A program made the translations under genes and the position numbers. 64,000 nt of DNA from Mermis nigrescens (Eukaryota; Nematoda; Enoplea; Mermithida; Mermithidae). Shown piece after piece: positions 21,601-30,588 of this stretch. How positions within the stretch are numbered: the stretch's first letter is position 1; each line of letters starts with the position of its first letter. The DNA is taken from positions 19,762,764 to 19,826,763 of the forward strand of contig JAVLUZ010000142.1 of NCBI GenBank assembly GCA_036768485.1, written 5' to 3'. The notes below the pieces were generated by a model. The model worked only from the letters and a program-made list of their open reading frames with translations, was not told the origin of the DNA and searched no databases.

Positions 21601-24506
21601 CAGACTATAGGACGGCATCCTAGCCAGTAGTGATGTAAAAGATCATCTGGATCTGATCTTTTTATCCAGATTCAGATCCAGATCATCTGGATCTTGATCT
21701 GGTTATTTTCTGATCTGGTTATCTGATCTGGATCTGGATCTGCCAGAAAATCAGAACCCGATCTTTATCTGGATCTGGATCTGTTTAATCAACTCATATC
21801 TGGTTAAACAGATCAGAAAGTTATTTTTGCACGATGGTATTCTTTCTGTTTTACGATTTACTCTAGGTACATAGGTTATCTAATTAGTTTGTAGCCCTAC
21901 ATGCACGGATTGTGTGACAACAGCCCCACTAGTCCCAACAGCCCCACCGTCCCAACAGCCCCACCATCCCAACAGCCCCATTTTTACCAACAGCCACCAA
22001 AATCCCAACAGTCCCACCCGTCCCAACAGCCCCACCAGTCCCAACAGCCCCACCGTCCCGACAGCCCCACCAATAATCCCAATAGCCACACAAATCCCAA
22101 CAACCTCACCAATCCCAACAGCCCTACCAATCCCAACAGCCCTACCAATCCCAACAGTCCCTCCGTTCCAACAGCCCAACCGTCTTAACAACCCCACCAA
22201 TAATCCCAACAGCCCCACCAGTCCCAAGAGCCCCACCAATTCCCAGCAGTTGCACCGTTCCAGCAGTCCTACCTTTCCAACAGTCGAACTGTCCTAAGCA
22301 CACGAGTTTAAACCCCAACCCGAAATTCTGGAAATCCCCCAAATTATGTTAGACCCCAGAATTCTATTTTTAGCACATTTATCGGTCACTTCAATCCACC
22401 AGACCCACAGAATATGTTCGCTGTTATAATCATAGATGCACAGAACGACCGGTCTGGAGAATAAGTTTTGAGCCAAAAATTGACCTCAAAACTGGTATGA
22501 ATGTTAAAATAGCATAAAAACTGCGCTAATCCACATTTTCTGGCTATTTTAAAGCAGATTAGCGTGAAAGTTTTGATTTTCAATTTAATTTTAACACTTG
22601 TCTTTCCTTTTTTTCACTAGAACATTTTTCATTTTTTTCTGGCATTATAGAGTAGACCATAATGAGCAGGGATCCTATCTTGCGAGATGACTCGAGTGAG
22701 GCAAAATCCTGGATTGTGCACAAATGCTGAAGCTTCAATTCTGACAGGTCTAAAAGTTTCATAGGTGGACTTATTCTGAAAATGTAAACCTGCACACTCG
22801 TTTATGGTCTTGATAAAATATACGAATTCGGAAAATAGTCAAAAAATATCTTTCATAAAAAATTAATATTGCCCGATTTTATTGTATCGTATAATAGCAT
22901 TTGCAGTAATGGTGAGGCTGCTGGATTACTGGTGAGGCTGACGGTGGGGCTATTGGAATAATGGGGCTGTTGGGATTGGTGGTTCTGTTGGGATTGGTGG
23001 GTCTGATGGGATTGGTGGGGCTGTTGGGATTATTGGTGGAGCTGTTGGAACGGTGGGGCTGTTGGGACTGGTGGGGCTGTTGAGACATTACCCATGCACG
23101 CGGGGCTGAGGGAGGTTTCTGCTGGGGGTTTTGACCCCCAGATCTGTGCTGACCCCCGAGAATGGCCAAAAAGTGCCGCTGACTCCCCATAAATTTTTTT
23201 GTTTCAGAAAAATTTTTGAAGCTCTACAGAAAAGTAACGTAAATGATAAAAATGAATTGAAGGTTGTTTTTTCACATAAATTATCATCAGAATTGACCTT
23301 TGAGAGACTTTTTTGCCTAAAAGTGGGAAAATTCTGAATCTTTTCAAAAAATTTTTGTTGAAAAAGTGTTTCAATGGATGCGCGACATCGAGAAACGTCT
23401 AAAATTAATGTTTTTAGTGCCCATGGGCCATTTTTATCGCTTTTTTGATGTTTGAGAAAAAATTTGATTTTGACCCCCCCCCCCCCCGCAGAATTTCTAC
23501 GCTGTACATGTATAGTTTTTAATTGGTGCACCTGTCATTTTTCATGAATTTTAACAGCGTTTTTCTTTGTTGAATTGAAATTAAGCAGGTTTCTTCATAG
23601 TATTGCATTTTGTGTTGTTAGGTAATGTATCGTTTGTGTTTTTTGACAGTGATATCCCTCTGAAATAATACACATTTCCTTTCCTACAAGCGATTAAAAG
23701 AAGCATTTGTTTCTCCTGTTTAACCACAATGTTGCCAAATTCCAGACATCTCACGTTCCTGTGAATATTTAATGCCGTTTTGTTTACAAAGTTGTTAAGT
23801 AAAGCTGTTGTAATACTTTGTACATTTTTCATGCCTCAATTTCAAGCCCATTGGTAAAAGTCTAAACTTGTGAGTTTTCCTTTTTAGACAATTTTTACTG
23901 ATATCATTTTTATGTAAAAGCTCTAAAATGAAAATTTTCCTCGACTCTGCCCCAGACCCCTCTGGGGGGCTGTTATATTAGTCCTGCCTTCAAAGACCCC
24001 CCAATCCTTGTGGGCTTGGGCGCTTTATGCCCTCCTTTTTAGCAATACGAATCGCTGCACAAAAAATATTTTTATCTGGATCTGGATCTGTATCTGGATC
24101 TTTTTAAATTCTGATCTGGCAAAAGGATCTGGATCTGGATCTGGTTATTTTCTGATCTGGTTATCTGATCTGGATCTGGATCTGCCAGAAAATCTGAACC
24201 CGATCTTTATCTGGATCTGGATCTGGGTAAAAATCTAGATGTTTTACATCACTACTAGCCAGTCAGTTTTTCCTTGCAGTCCTATTCACCTATATATTCT
24301 ACATAAGTATTTCACGGATCTCTTTGATCTCCAAATGTTTGCTGCGGTCTGCACACGGTTTTTTGTATAATCGTCCTAATTTTTTCTGTTAAGAAAAACG
24401 AGGCAGCGAAAGCGCCGATGATGATATCAGCGAAGAGATAGTTGAAGATTTGGAAGTAGACGACTTGTTGAATTCTGCAAGAAGTTCACAGCATAACAGT
24501 TTCTGA
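6530..24506 (+). CDS. CEP43: CEP43/FOP (FGFR1OP)-like centrosomal protein, spliced gene
   Basis: Ten exons give a continuous frame of about 336 codons: 6530-6613, 7178-7231, 9245-9388, 11303-11428, 14541-14601, 15385-15508, 18035-18297, 18389-18403, 19628-19667 and 24407-24506. The vertebrate family member is about 400 residues. Exons 1-4 reproduce the N-terminal TOF/LisH dimerisation region: ELRDSIIEALEKNGTLAKLK, then AQLRASVFLAMEEQE, then DKGRLCLELFMDFLACF, then a QDLANQLGL segment. Exon 5 carries EDSFFASP, like the DSFFDDP motif of human FOP, and the last exon carries the acidic ISEEIVEDLEVDD tail. The known protein anchors other factors at centrioles and basal bodies and is needed for ciliogenesis, so the organism is expected to have cilia or centrioles. 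Introns hold many transposons. The N-terminal half is secure; the exact splice choices for exons 6-10 are inferred. Confidence 0.85.
6620..7177 (+). other. CEP43-like intron 1
   Basis: The intron runs from 6614 to 7177, with donor GTGATC and acceptor ttcttcttttacag. It contains TTGGTTGG-rich low-complexity sequence near 6900-7030 and no bounded transposon. Confidence 0.8.
7178..7231 (+). CDS. CEP43: CEP43-like exon 2 (54 nt)
   Basis: 18 codons, AQLRASVFLAMEEQENDR, phase 0 on both sides. The acceptor is tcttcttttacag and the donor is the strong GTAAGT at 7232. The sequence is nearly identical to the vertebrate RIKAELRAAVFLALEEQE segment and is the most diagnostic piece of the gene. Confidence 0.93.
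7232..9244 (+). other. CEP43-like intron 2
   Basis: A 2.0 kb intron. Around 7443-7680 is a decayed copy of the CAG-type hAT repeat (GGGGCGTAACCAG start, ccGGCGCcGCGCtgg hairpin near 7600) whose right end I cannot place. A 73-codon open frame at 7880-8101 has no splice signals or family similarity I recognise, so I do not call it a gene. The rest is AT-rich. Confidence 0.75.
9245..9388 (+). CDS. CEP43: CEP43-like exon 3
   Basis: 48 codons starting GKSVLRNEDVQNLISTDKGR and continuing LCLELFMDFLACFKLEAS, phase 0 at both ends. The acceptor is tttttttatactag and the donor is GTTGTA, which is weak. This is the LisH-like core: human FOP reads TKDGRLVASLVAEFLQFFNLD at the same place. Confidence 0.92.
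9389..11302 (+). other. CEP43-like intron 3
   Basis: A 1.9 kb AT-rich intron. A MITE-like segment at about 10431-10653 begins TAACAGGGGGAT and ends GAGCCGTTA, with GGGGG/CCCCC runs near both ends. It resembles the CACATGGGCGTGGGG family and has catg-rich flanks on both sides. No other feature is seen. Confidence 0.7.
11303..11428 (+). CDS. CEP43: CEP43-like exon 4
   Basis: 42 codons beginning IKDRSRQDLANQLGLSLTES and ending FEKCAIFNKR, phase 0. The acceptor is ttacatctttag and the donor is GTAAGA. It aligns with the human GLEGRENLARDLGI ... EVIRRCQ segment that closes the dimerisation domain. Confidence 0.9.
11943..12409. mobile_element. hAT-like MITE, CAGGGCCGACC ends
   Basis: The left end is CAGGGCCGACCTTAGGG; the right end read inward is CAGACCCGGCCTTAG. 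Flanks are tgtaaaac on the left and gcaaaacg on the right, sharing aaaac only when shifted by one base, so the target duplication is imperfect. The 467-bp element has no coding capacity. CAG-type ends and this length fit a non-autonomous hAT. Confidence 0.65.
12420..14172. mobile_element. Element with inverted GCGCGACGCTATT end arrays
   Basis: The left end carries four to five diverged copies of AGCGCGACGCTATTCATG (12437-12520). The right end carries the same motif inverted (about 14085-14165, GTCGCGCTTGTGAATAG-type). Both arrays point inward, like subterminal arrays of one transposon whose exact ends I could not fix. A second element with the same plan (12924-13827) lies inside it. Confidence 0.55.
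12924..13827. mobile_element. Nested element with AACCGCCGCATAGTTCAC arrays
   Basis: About seven copies of an 18-20 bp unit (CAACCGCCGCATAGTTCA) at 12938-13085 are mirrored by about seven inverted copies (TATGCGGCGGTTGTGAA) at 13655-13812. Proposed ends are TAGATTGGTATGC (left) and, inward from the right, TAGGGTTGGATCGG. Flanks tgtgcatg and catgtatg match at 5 of 8 positions, so the duplication is only suggestive. Cys/Gly-rich open frames over the arrays are repeat artefacts. Confidence 0.6.
14541..14601 (+). CDS. CEP43: CEP43-like exon 5
   Basis: A 61-nt exon, GMFEDSFFASPVANGARDAS plus one base, entered in phase 0. The acceptor is cttatttaatag and the donor is GTAAGC. EDSFFASP matches the conserved GDSFFDDP stretch in the middle of human FOP, which supports both frame and identity. 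Confidence 0.78.
14602..15384 (+). other. CEP43-like intron 5
   Basis: A 0.78 kb AT-rich intron with tacgtatacataaatacatatg-like low-complexity sequence near 14876-14930. No bounded element recognised. Confidence 0.7.
15385..15508 (+). CDS. CEP43: CEP43-like exon 6
   Basis: A 124-nt exon joined in phase 1 to exon 5, reading NNFPRYTSTADDFKPVDA, then NDDFFGHSPPFTLPDAASIA, and leaving phase 2. The donor is GTAGGC. The acceptor (agagattag) has a poor pyrimidine tract, but it is the only nearby AG that keeps the frame open. NDDFF resembles the acidic DSFFDD-type repeats of FOP. Confidence 0.68.
15509..18034 (+). other. CEP43-like intron 6
   Basis: A 2.5 kb intron containing the 381-bp hAT MITE at 16141-16521. 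The remainder is AT-rich with no exon that I can support. Confidence 0.65.
16141..16521. mobile_element. hAT MITE, CAGGGGC ends, perfect 8-bp TSD
   Basis: The left end is CAGGGGCTTCTGAATC; the right end inward is CAGTGGCGTAGCCGTGG. The perfect target duplication ttaatatg is at 16133-16140 and 16522-16529. The interior shares the gaaGTCGAATATCTCAAGAAC ... GATAGGCAAAAATAATG block with the copies at 20574, 54486 and 59912, so these form one family with the 2.1 kb element at 4251. Confidence 0.88.
18035..18297 (+). CDS. CEP43: CEP43-like exon 7
   Basis: A 263-nt exon entered in phase 2: ALSDVSDTIGKRIAANEMGS, then SKVSDSGQKFNGFLSDLPEI, and ending RIDLNKLLGNNDG. The acceptor is cccagattcag and the donor is GTGCGA, which is weak. 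An alternative acceptor 15 bases upstream (taactcag at 18020) would keep the same frame only after a phase-0 exon. The serine/aspartate-rich linker fits the poorly conserved middle of FOP proteins; LSD and DLNKLL are only loosely like the human sequence. Confidence 0.7.
18389..18403 (+). CDS. CEP43: CEP43-like micro-exon 8 (15 nt)
   Basis: GCATTGGCATCGAGG lies between a strong acceptor (tctttactcatctttcag) and a good donor (GTGAGA). It adds GIGIE-type residues in frame, comparable with the LGLGTGE sequence of human FOP. Without the exon, exons 7 and 10 can still be joined in frame, so this may be an optional exon. A longer open frame continues to 18631, which would matter only if the donor is skipped. 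Confidence 0.45.
18404..19627 (+). other. CEP43-like intron 8
   Basis: A 1.2 kb intron. Its first 230 bases stay open in one frame (to 18631), but I see no family similarity there. No bounded transposon is seen. Confidence 0.55.
19628..19667 (+). CDS. CEP43: CEP43-like exon 9 (possible alternative exon)
   Basis: 40 nt with the acceptor attgttttcag and the donor GTACTG. In the frame left by exon 8 it reads DSPRQSDTSDKSS, comparable with the NSTSHRSEKSE stretch of human FOP. If the donor is ignored, the frame stops two codons later (TGA), giving a short alternative C-terminus. Its phase requires the inner acceptor of exon 10. Confidence 0.45.
20574..20935. mobile_element. hAT MITE, CAGTGGCGTAG ends
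   Basis: The left end is CAGTGGCGTAGTTGGCC; the right end inward is CAGAGGCGTAGCTGTGG. Flanks ctattact and tatttact agree except for an indel-like shift. The interior is clearly related to 16141-16521 (GTTGGATATCTCAGCAAC, GATAGGCGAAAATAATGGTG). Confidence 0.78.
21908..23092. mobile_element. Nested element with CCCAACAGCCCCACCA arrays
   Basis: A minisatellite of a 14-16 bp unit (CCCAACAGCCCCACCA) fills 21920-22290, and an inverted array (GGGGCTGTTGGGATTGGTG) fills 22900-23085. Outer ends GATTGTGTGACAACAG and, inward from the right, GGTAATGTCTCAACAG are flanked by the perfect 8-bp duplication catgcacg (21900-21907 and 23093-23100). Long Pro/Asn/Ser or Gly/Leu open frames over the arrays are repeat artefacts. 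A GCACAG-type repeat (about 22435-22670) lies between the arrays. Confidence 0.8.
23101..23515. repeat. GC-end MITE-like segment with poly-C tract
   Basis: The segment starts cggggctgagggagg and ends in a 17-nt cytosine run followed by gcagaatttctacg. It has the general CCCCC...GGGGG architecture of the CACATGGGCGTGGGG family, but I cannot define its target duplication. Confidence 0.35.
24407..24506 (+). CDS. CEP43: CEP43-like last exon
   Basis: The frame reads ESADDDISEEIVEDLEVDDL, then LNSARSSQHNSF, then TGA (24504-24506). This matches the acidic ISIGEEIEEDLSVEIDDI C-terminal region of human FOP. The first AG after the pyrimidine tract is at 24393, and joining there suits a transcript that skips exon 9. 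The AG at 24406 suits inclusion of exon 9. The protein ends about 40 residues earlier than the human one. Confidence 0.75.
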
Positions 24507-24628
24507 TTGAATTTTTCATGCGTTTGTTTTTTTATATGGCAATAGTTGTCTGCAAATGTGACCAAACAGTGCATTTCAAAATTAGCGGGCAAAAACCAAG
24601 CAAGAAGCATGAAAACGTTTGTATAGGT

Positions 24629-24634
24629 AATAAA
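24629..24634 (+). terminator. Poly(A) signal AATAAA of the CEP43-like gene
   Basis: A canonical AATAAA lies 123 bases after the stop codon of the CEP43-like gene and is the first one downstream. It probably directs 3' end formation. Confidence 0.5.
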
Positions 24635-24659
24635 ACGGAAAAAGACAAATACTTCGGCA

Positions 24660-25258
24660 GGATCGAGGAGCCTTCTCCCCAACTCCTATTTTCGTATGTA
24701 TCCATAGTAAAAAAATCTGGGGTAGAAATAACATCGATTTCTCGGTGATACTACAGCTTGGAGGTTAAAGGCATATTTCATAGATCAAGTTAAGTCAAAT
24801 CGACTTAGTTTACAAAGGCAAATGAACCAATAGAAGAAGCCTTTTCTGCGCTCCTATGCACAACTATTGGTCGCTTTTGTCAACTGGTTCGATTTGACTC
24901 CAGCAATTGGAAAAGACTGTCTGAAATATGCCTTTAATGTTCGTAAATTAAAAATTTACTTTCCATCCACAGTTGAAAGAATCTCCACAGTAAGTATGTT
25001 TCATTTTGCGCTATATAGGCTTTGCTCCGATTTGAAATAAAAGTAGGCAACCTATAGTCTATTTCACGAAATCTTGTGCATAGAAATCAATTTTCAGCGC
25101 TGCGAGCAACTACAAGAGTGATTTCTAGGCATCTTACTTACTGTAATACTTGCTATGCGCAGTATAAGTGATTGTTAGTTTAGTTTATTTTAAACCGCTT
25201 TGTATCGATTTACATTGACTCAAAAATTATTATTCATGCACAAGGTTTTGTAAAAACA
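24660..25258. other. Intergenic, nothing recognised
   Basis: AT-rich sequence between the CEP43-like 3' end and the transposon block. I see no exon or element. Confidence 0.5.
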
Positions 25259-25266
25259 CCACGCAT

Positions 25267-25496
25267 TATACCTGGGGGTTTGGAGGGGTATGCCCCCGAG
25301 AAACCGAAATAGCTCCCCCAGATTTCAATTTTTGAGAATTTTTTCGTTTTTTCCGCAATTTTTTGATGTTAATGGATATTGCTCGATGAGAAACGTTGAA
25401 AAATGGTGTTTTTCGCCTTAATACCACTGGTCATTTTTGGACCTTTGAAAAAATCTTGCACCCACCTTCCCAGAAATTTGGTGCCGCCCACCTATG
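25267..25496. mobile_element. MITE of the ACATGGGCGTGGGG family
   Basis: 230 bp running from TATACCTGGGGGTTTGG to GCCGCCCACCTATG. Flanks ccacgcat (25259-25266) and ctacgcat (25497-25504) form an 8-bp duplication with one mismatch. The shared internal signature, in reverse orientation to the 38663 copy, is GATAxTGCTCGATGAGAAACGT and AAAAATGGTGTTTTTCGCC. Confidence 0.85.
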
Positions 25497-26342
25497 CTAC
25501 GCATGTTTGTACGTGCAGTACATTAGTGTTGTAAAAGAAGGATTTTTTTGCAAGATAAAAGATAAAGATAAAGTTTAAATTTTAAGATCTAGAAGATAAA
25601 GATAAAGATAAAAGATTAAGAAAGATAAAGTTAATTTGCAAGATAAAGGAACCAAAGAGATAAAGATAAAGATAAAGTGTACATATGTAAATATGGTCGC
25701 TTGGACCCAGGAGAATGATGTTTGTGAAGTGCAATAAACGAGAGTGGGTGAAGTAAAGCAGCCAACTGAATGCCCTAATTTTTACATGAGATTAAAGAGG
25801 TGATAGGCATCAAGCACACATAAATGTAGGTTTGGGGATTTACCCGCGGTATCTGACTGAACCACGTATTACTACTACAACTGGCAGACAGCAAGTCACT
25901 TATTTCTTTTCACAAGCATCAAAACCCTGCTCTGTGCGCCTGTACAAAGTAAAGTCCCAACAGTTATTGATTTTTTTCAAACTTCTCTATGTTTCCTAGG
26001 CTTGGACTTAGATTAACGTGGGTGCTAGTAGTAGTACTCCCGCTTAGATCGGTATCACTCCCGCTTATGTACTTAAGCTGATATACACGAATTAGTTTGG
26101 GCCGCACGCCATAGGGTTTGAACAATCGTTTTCTTTTCTTTACTTGTATTACAATAAACTTGAATGCGTCTAAATGTATCTCACGTACCTGCATTTTGGA
26201 TTATATGCTGATGTATGTACATACTTTATCTTTTTTGCAAGATAATTTTCTATCAAAAAGATAAAGATAGCCTGTGATTTTTCCATAAGATAAAGATGAA
26301 GATAAAGATACAAAATCGTCAAGATAAAGATAAAGATACATA

Positions 26343-27576
26343 TGTAGATAGTGTATCCACACGAGCCGTTACATGTACGGCCTTTGCGCACATTAGTGCG
26401 CCAATTCCGACCATCCGGTCATTTGGTTCCACTTTGGCGATCCAGCCATATTTTCAGATCGATATGACATGCGGAGGCATTCCGACCACGCAGTGTCAAT
26501 TGGTTGGACTCTTGTCACTAGGTGTCGCGAGGGATACTATGATGCGACCTTTTTACTGTGGAACCCCCTACAAGTCCCCTATCATTTCTTTACAATTAAA
26601 ACATAGGCGACATGACCGCTAGTCACATTGAGCCTGTGCAGAGACCGGAAAAAATCCATGCGCAAGTAGCGCCAATTTCTTATAAATAACATTTCTTTCT
26701 ATTTCTTTTCTTATATTACTGTAGGCCAATCCCCCCGGAGGATAATTAGTGCGGTTGTGGCAGAGTTGCCTTTATAATTACTGGCGTGTCTTCTTCGACT
26801 TTATCAGCGCCTAAGACTGTACATATTGGTTTGACTTGGTAAAAGCTAGAAAATTAGCTGTCTAGAGGTGCATTATACCGCAGGCAGTTAAGGATTGGGA
26901 ATTGGCCGGCCTCGACTTAAATAATTGCCGGATTCTATTGGGTAAAACCTTTTATTTATCATTTCGTTCAAAATTCATAATTCCTCTTTCGAACCAAAAA
27001 TCTATAAAAATTATTACATAATTTTTATAGTTGATGACAGCCCGGACTAGAGCTCTTTGTTGTTGTGATTTAGGTACAGAGTGCTACTGGAACCAGAATT
27101 TATAAGTTGTTTCGCCATAGGTAATCTAGTGCGAAACCTTTTCTATTCTTTTCGCGAAAAATATTTCTTTTGGTCTAAAGAGGTCCAAGGACCTAGGGCG
27201 AATTCCGGGGTTATCTAATTACTCCTGGTTAAGATCCGCGGTCGGCATCTCCAACCCATAATCTCCATAGGTACCGGACCAATTACGTCCGTGAAGATAT
27301 TAGGTAGCAGGTTTTCAGGGTCATTTTGGAAGAGTGCAGGTTTTTACCGCAGCTTCTTGACCAGCGCTAATTGTAGCATAGGTACTTAGGTAAGCCCCGA
27401 AGGTACTTCATTGGGGTTTGTTGCTTTCGTAGTTGTTGTGTGTTGGGTTATCTGTCCTGACGGCGTGCTGTCAGTTTAGCTATCCGTACATACTTCAAGT
27501 ACTTAATCAGCCAACTCATTTGCGCGCGCTAAGATACTCCAACAACTTGTAAGCGGGCAAAGCCCCAGAAGTTACA
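26343..27576 (+). repeat. 5' LTR (1234 bp)
   Basis: The LTR begins TGTAGATAGTGTATCC and ends GAAGTTACA. It is collinear with the 3' LTR at 36859-38374 apart from scattered substitutions and the MITE present only in the 3' copy. It must contain the promoter and poly(A) signals of the element, which I did not localise. Confidence 0.93.
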
Positions 27577-28050
27577 CTGGAGTTTCCCCCTTAAGGTTGC
27601 TCGCGACAACCGATCCGGTGTCTGTCATCATTTAAATTAATACATAATATTTTCTTTACCCAAAAATATTTATTTCGGCATTCTAAAAATGTGTATTGTT
27701 TCGCCCGTATATTTTTATCGTATCGTCCGCGTCGCGGCAGTGCGCAGATAAGTTAAGCGTTCGTGGCAAAGAAATTCTGTATTTGTGGTAAAGTCGCTGG
27801 TAATTTTTTTCTCTATATACCTATTCGACTAAGCGAAATATTTTCGCCTTTCGCCACGCTCATAAATTCTTTTGTGCCTCTCTTTTGTACTCATTGCTAT
27901 TTTGGCATATAGAGGTACGTTTTCAGGAAAAACCCATACCTAGAGGGGTCCAATTCGGAAAAAATTTTTCAGATTTTCAGATAGTGGATTTTTTGGAGAA
28001 AAAAATTTTCTTTTACCTAACGTTTATATTTCAAACGTTCCATTTTTAAA

Positions 28051-30240
28051 ATGGGTGGTAAGAAAATTTTACGTACCCCTCCAGCTAAAAAGGTAACGCC
28101 TCTAGCCCATCCTGCGCGCCAATTACAGCCTGATCAAACCAGTTCTTCGGTGACTGATAACACTACTTTACCTTCTTCGGCAAATAATACCTCTGTTATC
28201 CCTTCTGATAACGAGTCTACTACCGGCAGTGTGCATTCCGGAACCGGTAATTCTGCTGATACACAAATTGAAGTAAATTCTGACGCAACAATTGTTAATA
28301 ATGATCTTAACTTGCGCGCGAATAACGACGATAACCAGATGGAAAACGAAGCCGTTTTACCTGGTCGAACTTTTGATGTAGAAAGTAATGCATCTGAAAA
28401 GCAAAATGAGGATGAAACTCGTCCTAATTCGTCAAATTCTGAACGAATTCTTTCAGCTATTCTTGAGAACATTCAGAAAATGCAGTTTCAGCATGCGCAA
28501 GAATTGCGCCAAATGCGTGAGGAATTTAATAACCGGCTTATGGCTACGTTTTCTGCTCGCCCTGAGGCTAATCAGTCTTTGCGAGTACATAACGACAAAA
28601 ACGTGATTAATGATGTGCCTATCGAGTTACCGAAATGGCGTGTCGAACAGACGGTAAATAATGAAACCGAGTTTGATAATTCATCACCTGTCATTCGGCC
28701 TCCGATTAATAATCCTAAGCCTAAGGTTATACTCGCGTCCGAAAGGACATCTGTGCCTATTTTACCTATGAGTGATCGTATGCCTGTTGATTTTAGATCG
28801 TCGCGTGTGCGTGAGCAGCATGTGCAAAACCCTCTTTCTGCGGATAATTTATCTAATTCTGCGCATTCTTCGCAGCACGCGTTTAATCAGCAAAGTGTTG
28901 AAAACGCGCCTACTTTTCCAGAATTTTTTGCAGCAGCCTTTAAATCAGCTAGCACCTGAATTTGTGCCTCATGTTGTAAATAATACACAACATCCTTCTT
29001 TAAATCCGCCGCCTTTGCATTATTTTCCTCTTAATGCGGAAAGCGCGCCTATGCAGCACGCGTCACATTTCAGGAGCGATAATTTTTCAGCGCATGATAA
29101 TTTAGCAAATCCTAACGACGACTCCATGCCAATCAGGGACAATATAGTCGCGCCGCCAGCCAGCCAGCGCCACGTCAGATTTTCAGATGAGGACTCTAGC
29201 TCTTCGCAGCAGGAAAATTTGCATCGCTCGCGCCGCAGTGAAAGTTCGCGTCGCGATTCTCGTCGCTCGCTGCCATAATTCAGATTCTTCATCATCTTCA
29301 CGCGATAAATCATCTGTTGCTGAAGCCATTAATCGCGGTCCTTTCATACAGCAAATGCATATAGCAGTAGCTGCTAGGAAATCTTTTCAGGGTGAAAAAA
29401 CTGATATTCGAAAATTTTTCAGCAAATTTGAAAGATTGGCAAAAATATATAAAATCGACAAAAAAGATAGAGCTGAATTTGTTTCATCATTTTTCGACGA
29501 CTATGCGTTAAATTTGTATGAAGCGTTACCTCAAGAAGTGCGTAATTCTTATACTAAGACTAAGTACGCTATGATTGCGGAATTTTGCCCTCTCAATCAC
29601 GATACGTTATATGACCACTTTCTTGACCGTAAGCAACAGCCCAATGAGTCTGTCCAAGCTTACTATCTCGCGCTTCACAAACAATTAAGGCGCGCTAGAC
29701 CTCATATTGAAACCGACTCTGAGCAGTTCAACGAAATGCTTCGACATCAATTAAAGCGCGGTATGCTACCCGAAATTTCAACTGCAGCCTATCAACGCGC
29801 GCCTGAAGCTGAGTTACATGAATTTTTGCATAATGCTAAATGCGCAGAGTATGCAGCTCGCCAACTTGTAACGAAAAAAGCGCCAACGCCTTATGTCTCG
29901 ACCATCGCCAATCCTACTACTGGCGCGATTCCTAAGGAATCTGTTCGCTTTTCTAATAATGCCGATCCTGATTGTTCGCGTAATAAGACGTTTTCTCGAT
30001 CAAAACGCCCCAAAAATGAGCAATCTACAGCGCGTAAATTTTGTGATTTTTGTAAGCGCACGGGTCATATTGAAGAACAATGTTTTAAAAAGATAAGACA
30101 GCGCAAATCCGACCAAAACGCACAGCAAGCGAAATTCGAGCCGCGCCGCACGTCCGCGTAGTCAGTCGCGTTCTTGGAATAATAGAAATCGTTCATCGTC
30201 GTGCCCAAATTATAATAATCGGCCACAATCTAAGCCTAGG
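28051..30240 (+). pseudogene. gag: Gypsy gag region (frameshifted)
   Basis: A leading frame (28051-28959) is rich in Asn, Ser and Glu. The sense of the protein then moves to a second frame up to about 29278 and to a third from 29187 to 30161. The third frame holds the capsid-like core (FQGEKTDIRKFFSKFERLAK, then LPQEVRNSY) and a CCHC zinc knuckle, CDFCKRTGHIEEQC (spacing C-x2-C-x4-H-x4-C), near 30040-30085. A basic Arg/Ser/Asn-rich tail follows in another frame to about 30390. At least two frameshifts separate the parts, so this copy is a pseudogene. Confidence 0.85.
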
Positions 30241-30588
30241 TATCGCGATCAAAGCCAAAATCGCCAACCTATGTTCCAAAGTTCTGAGGCACGTTTTGAT
30301 TCTAGATGCTTGCGTCCAATTTTTAGGCAAAACTATAACAATTACGCGCCAAATTATCGCCAAAACTATCAAAAATCAGCCTTACGATAATCGCATGCAA
30401 TCTTATGACTATCGCCAAAATAATCCTTATGTGACTTATCCGCCAGAACAACGTAATACGTATTATAATTCCAATTATCGTTCTGCGCCAGCGATATTAT
30501 CCCCCTAACGTCACATATGTAGCGGATTACCAACCCGCCGGAGATTATCCCCGCCGCAACCGCCCTACTCGCCTAAGAAAATGCAAAC

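Larger units (their letters stand above)
21628..24254. mobile_element. hAT-like element with GATCTG subterminal arrays
   Basis: Ends are TAGTGATGTAAAAGATC and, inward from the right, TAGTGATGTAAAACATC. The perfect 8-bp target duplication ctagccag is at 21620-21627 and 24255-24262. Each end has a dense GGATCTG/CCAGATC array (21640-21815 and 24075-24230). There is no transposase. A second element (21908-23092), a GCACAG-type repeat and an about 400-bp G/C-rich MITE sit in its interior. TAGTG-TGTAAAA ends are typical of one branch of hAT elements. Confidence 0.9.
19668..24406 (+). other. CEP43-like intron 9
   Basis: A 4.7 kb intron that carries a hAT MITE (20574-20935) and a 2.6 kb hAT-like element (21628-24254), itself hosting another element. 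Between 20936 and 21619 I see only AT-rich sequence. Confidence 0.65.

Noticed and set aside
21901..22297. Overlapping Pro/Asn/Ser-rich and Gly/Leu-rich open frames of 95-127 codons
   Set aside because: They run exactly over a 14-16 bp minisatellite and are open on both strands because of the repeat period. No start context or domain.
26296..26622. 108-codon frame and its near-copy at 36950-37138
   Set aside because: Both lie in the Gypsy LTRs and merely reflect the duplicated LTR sequence.
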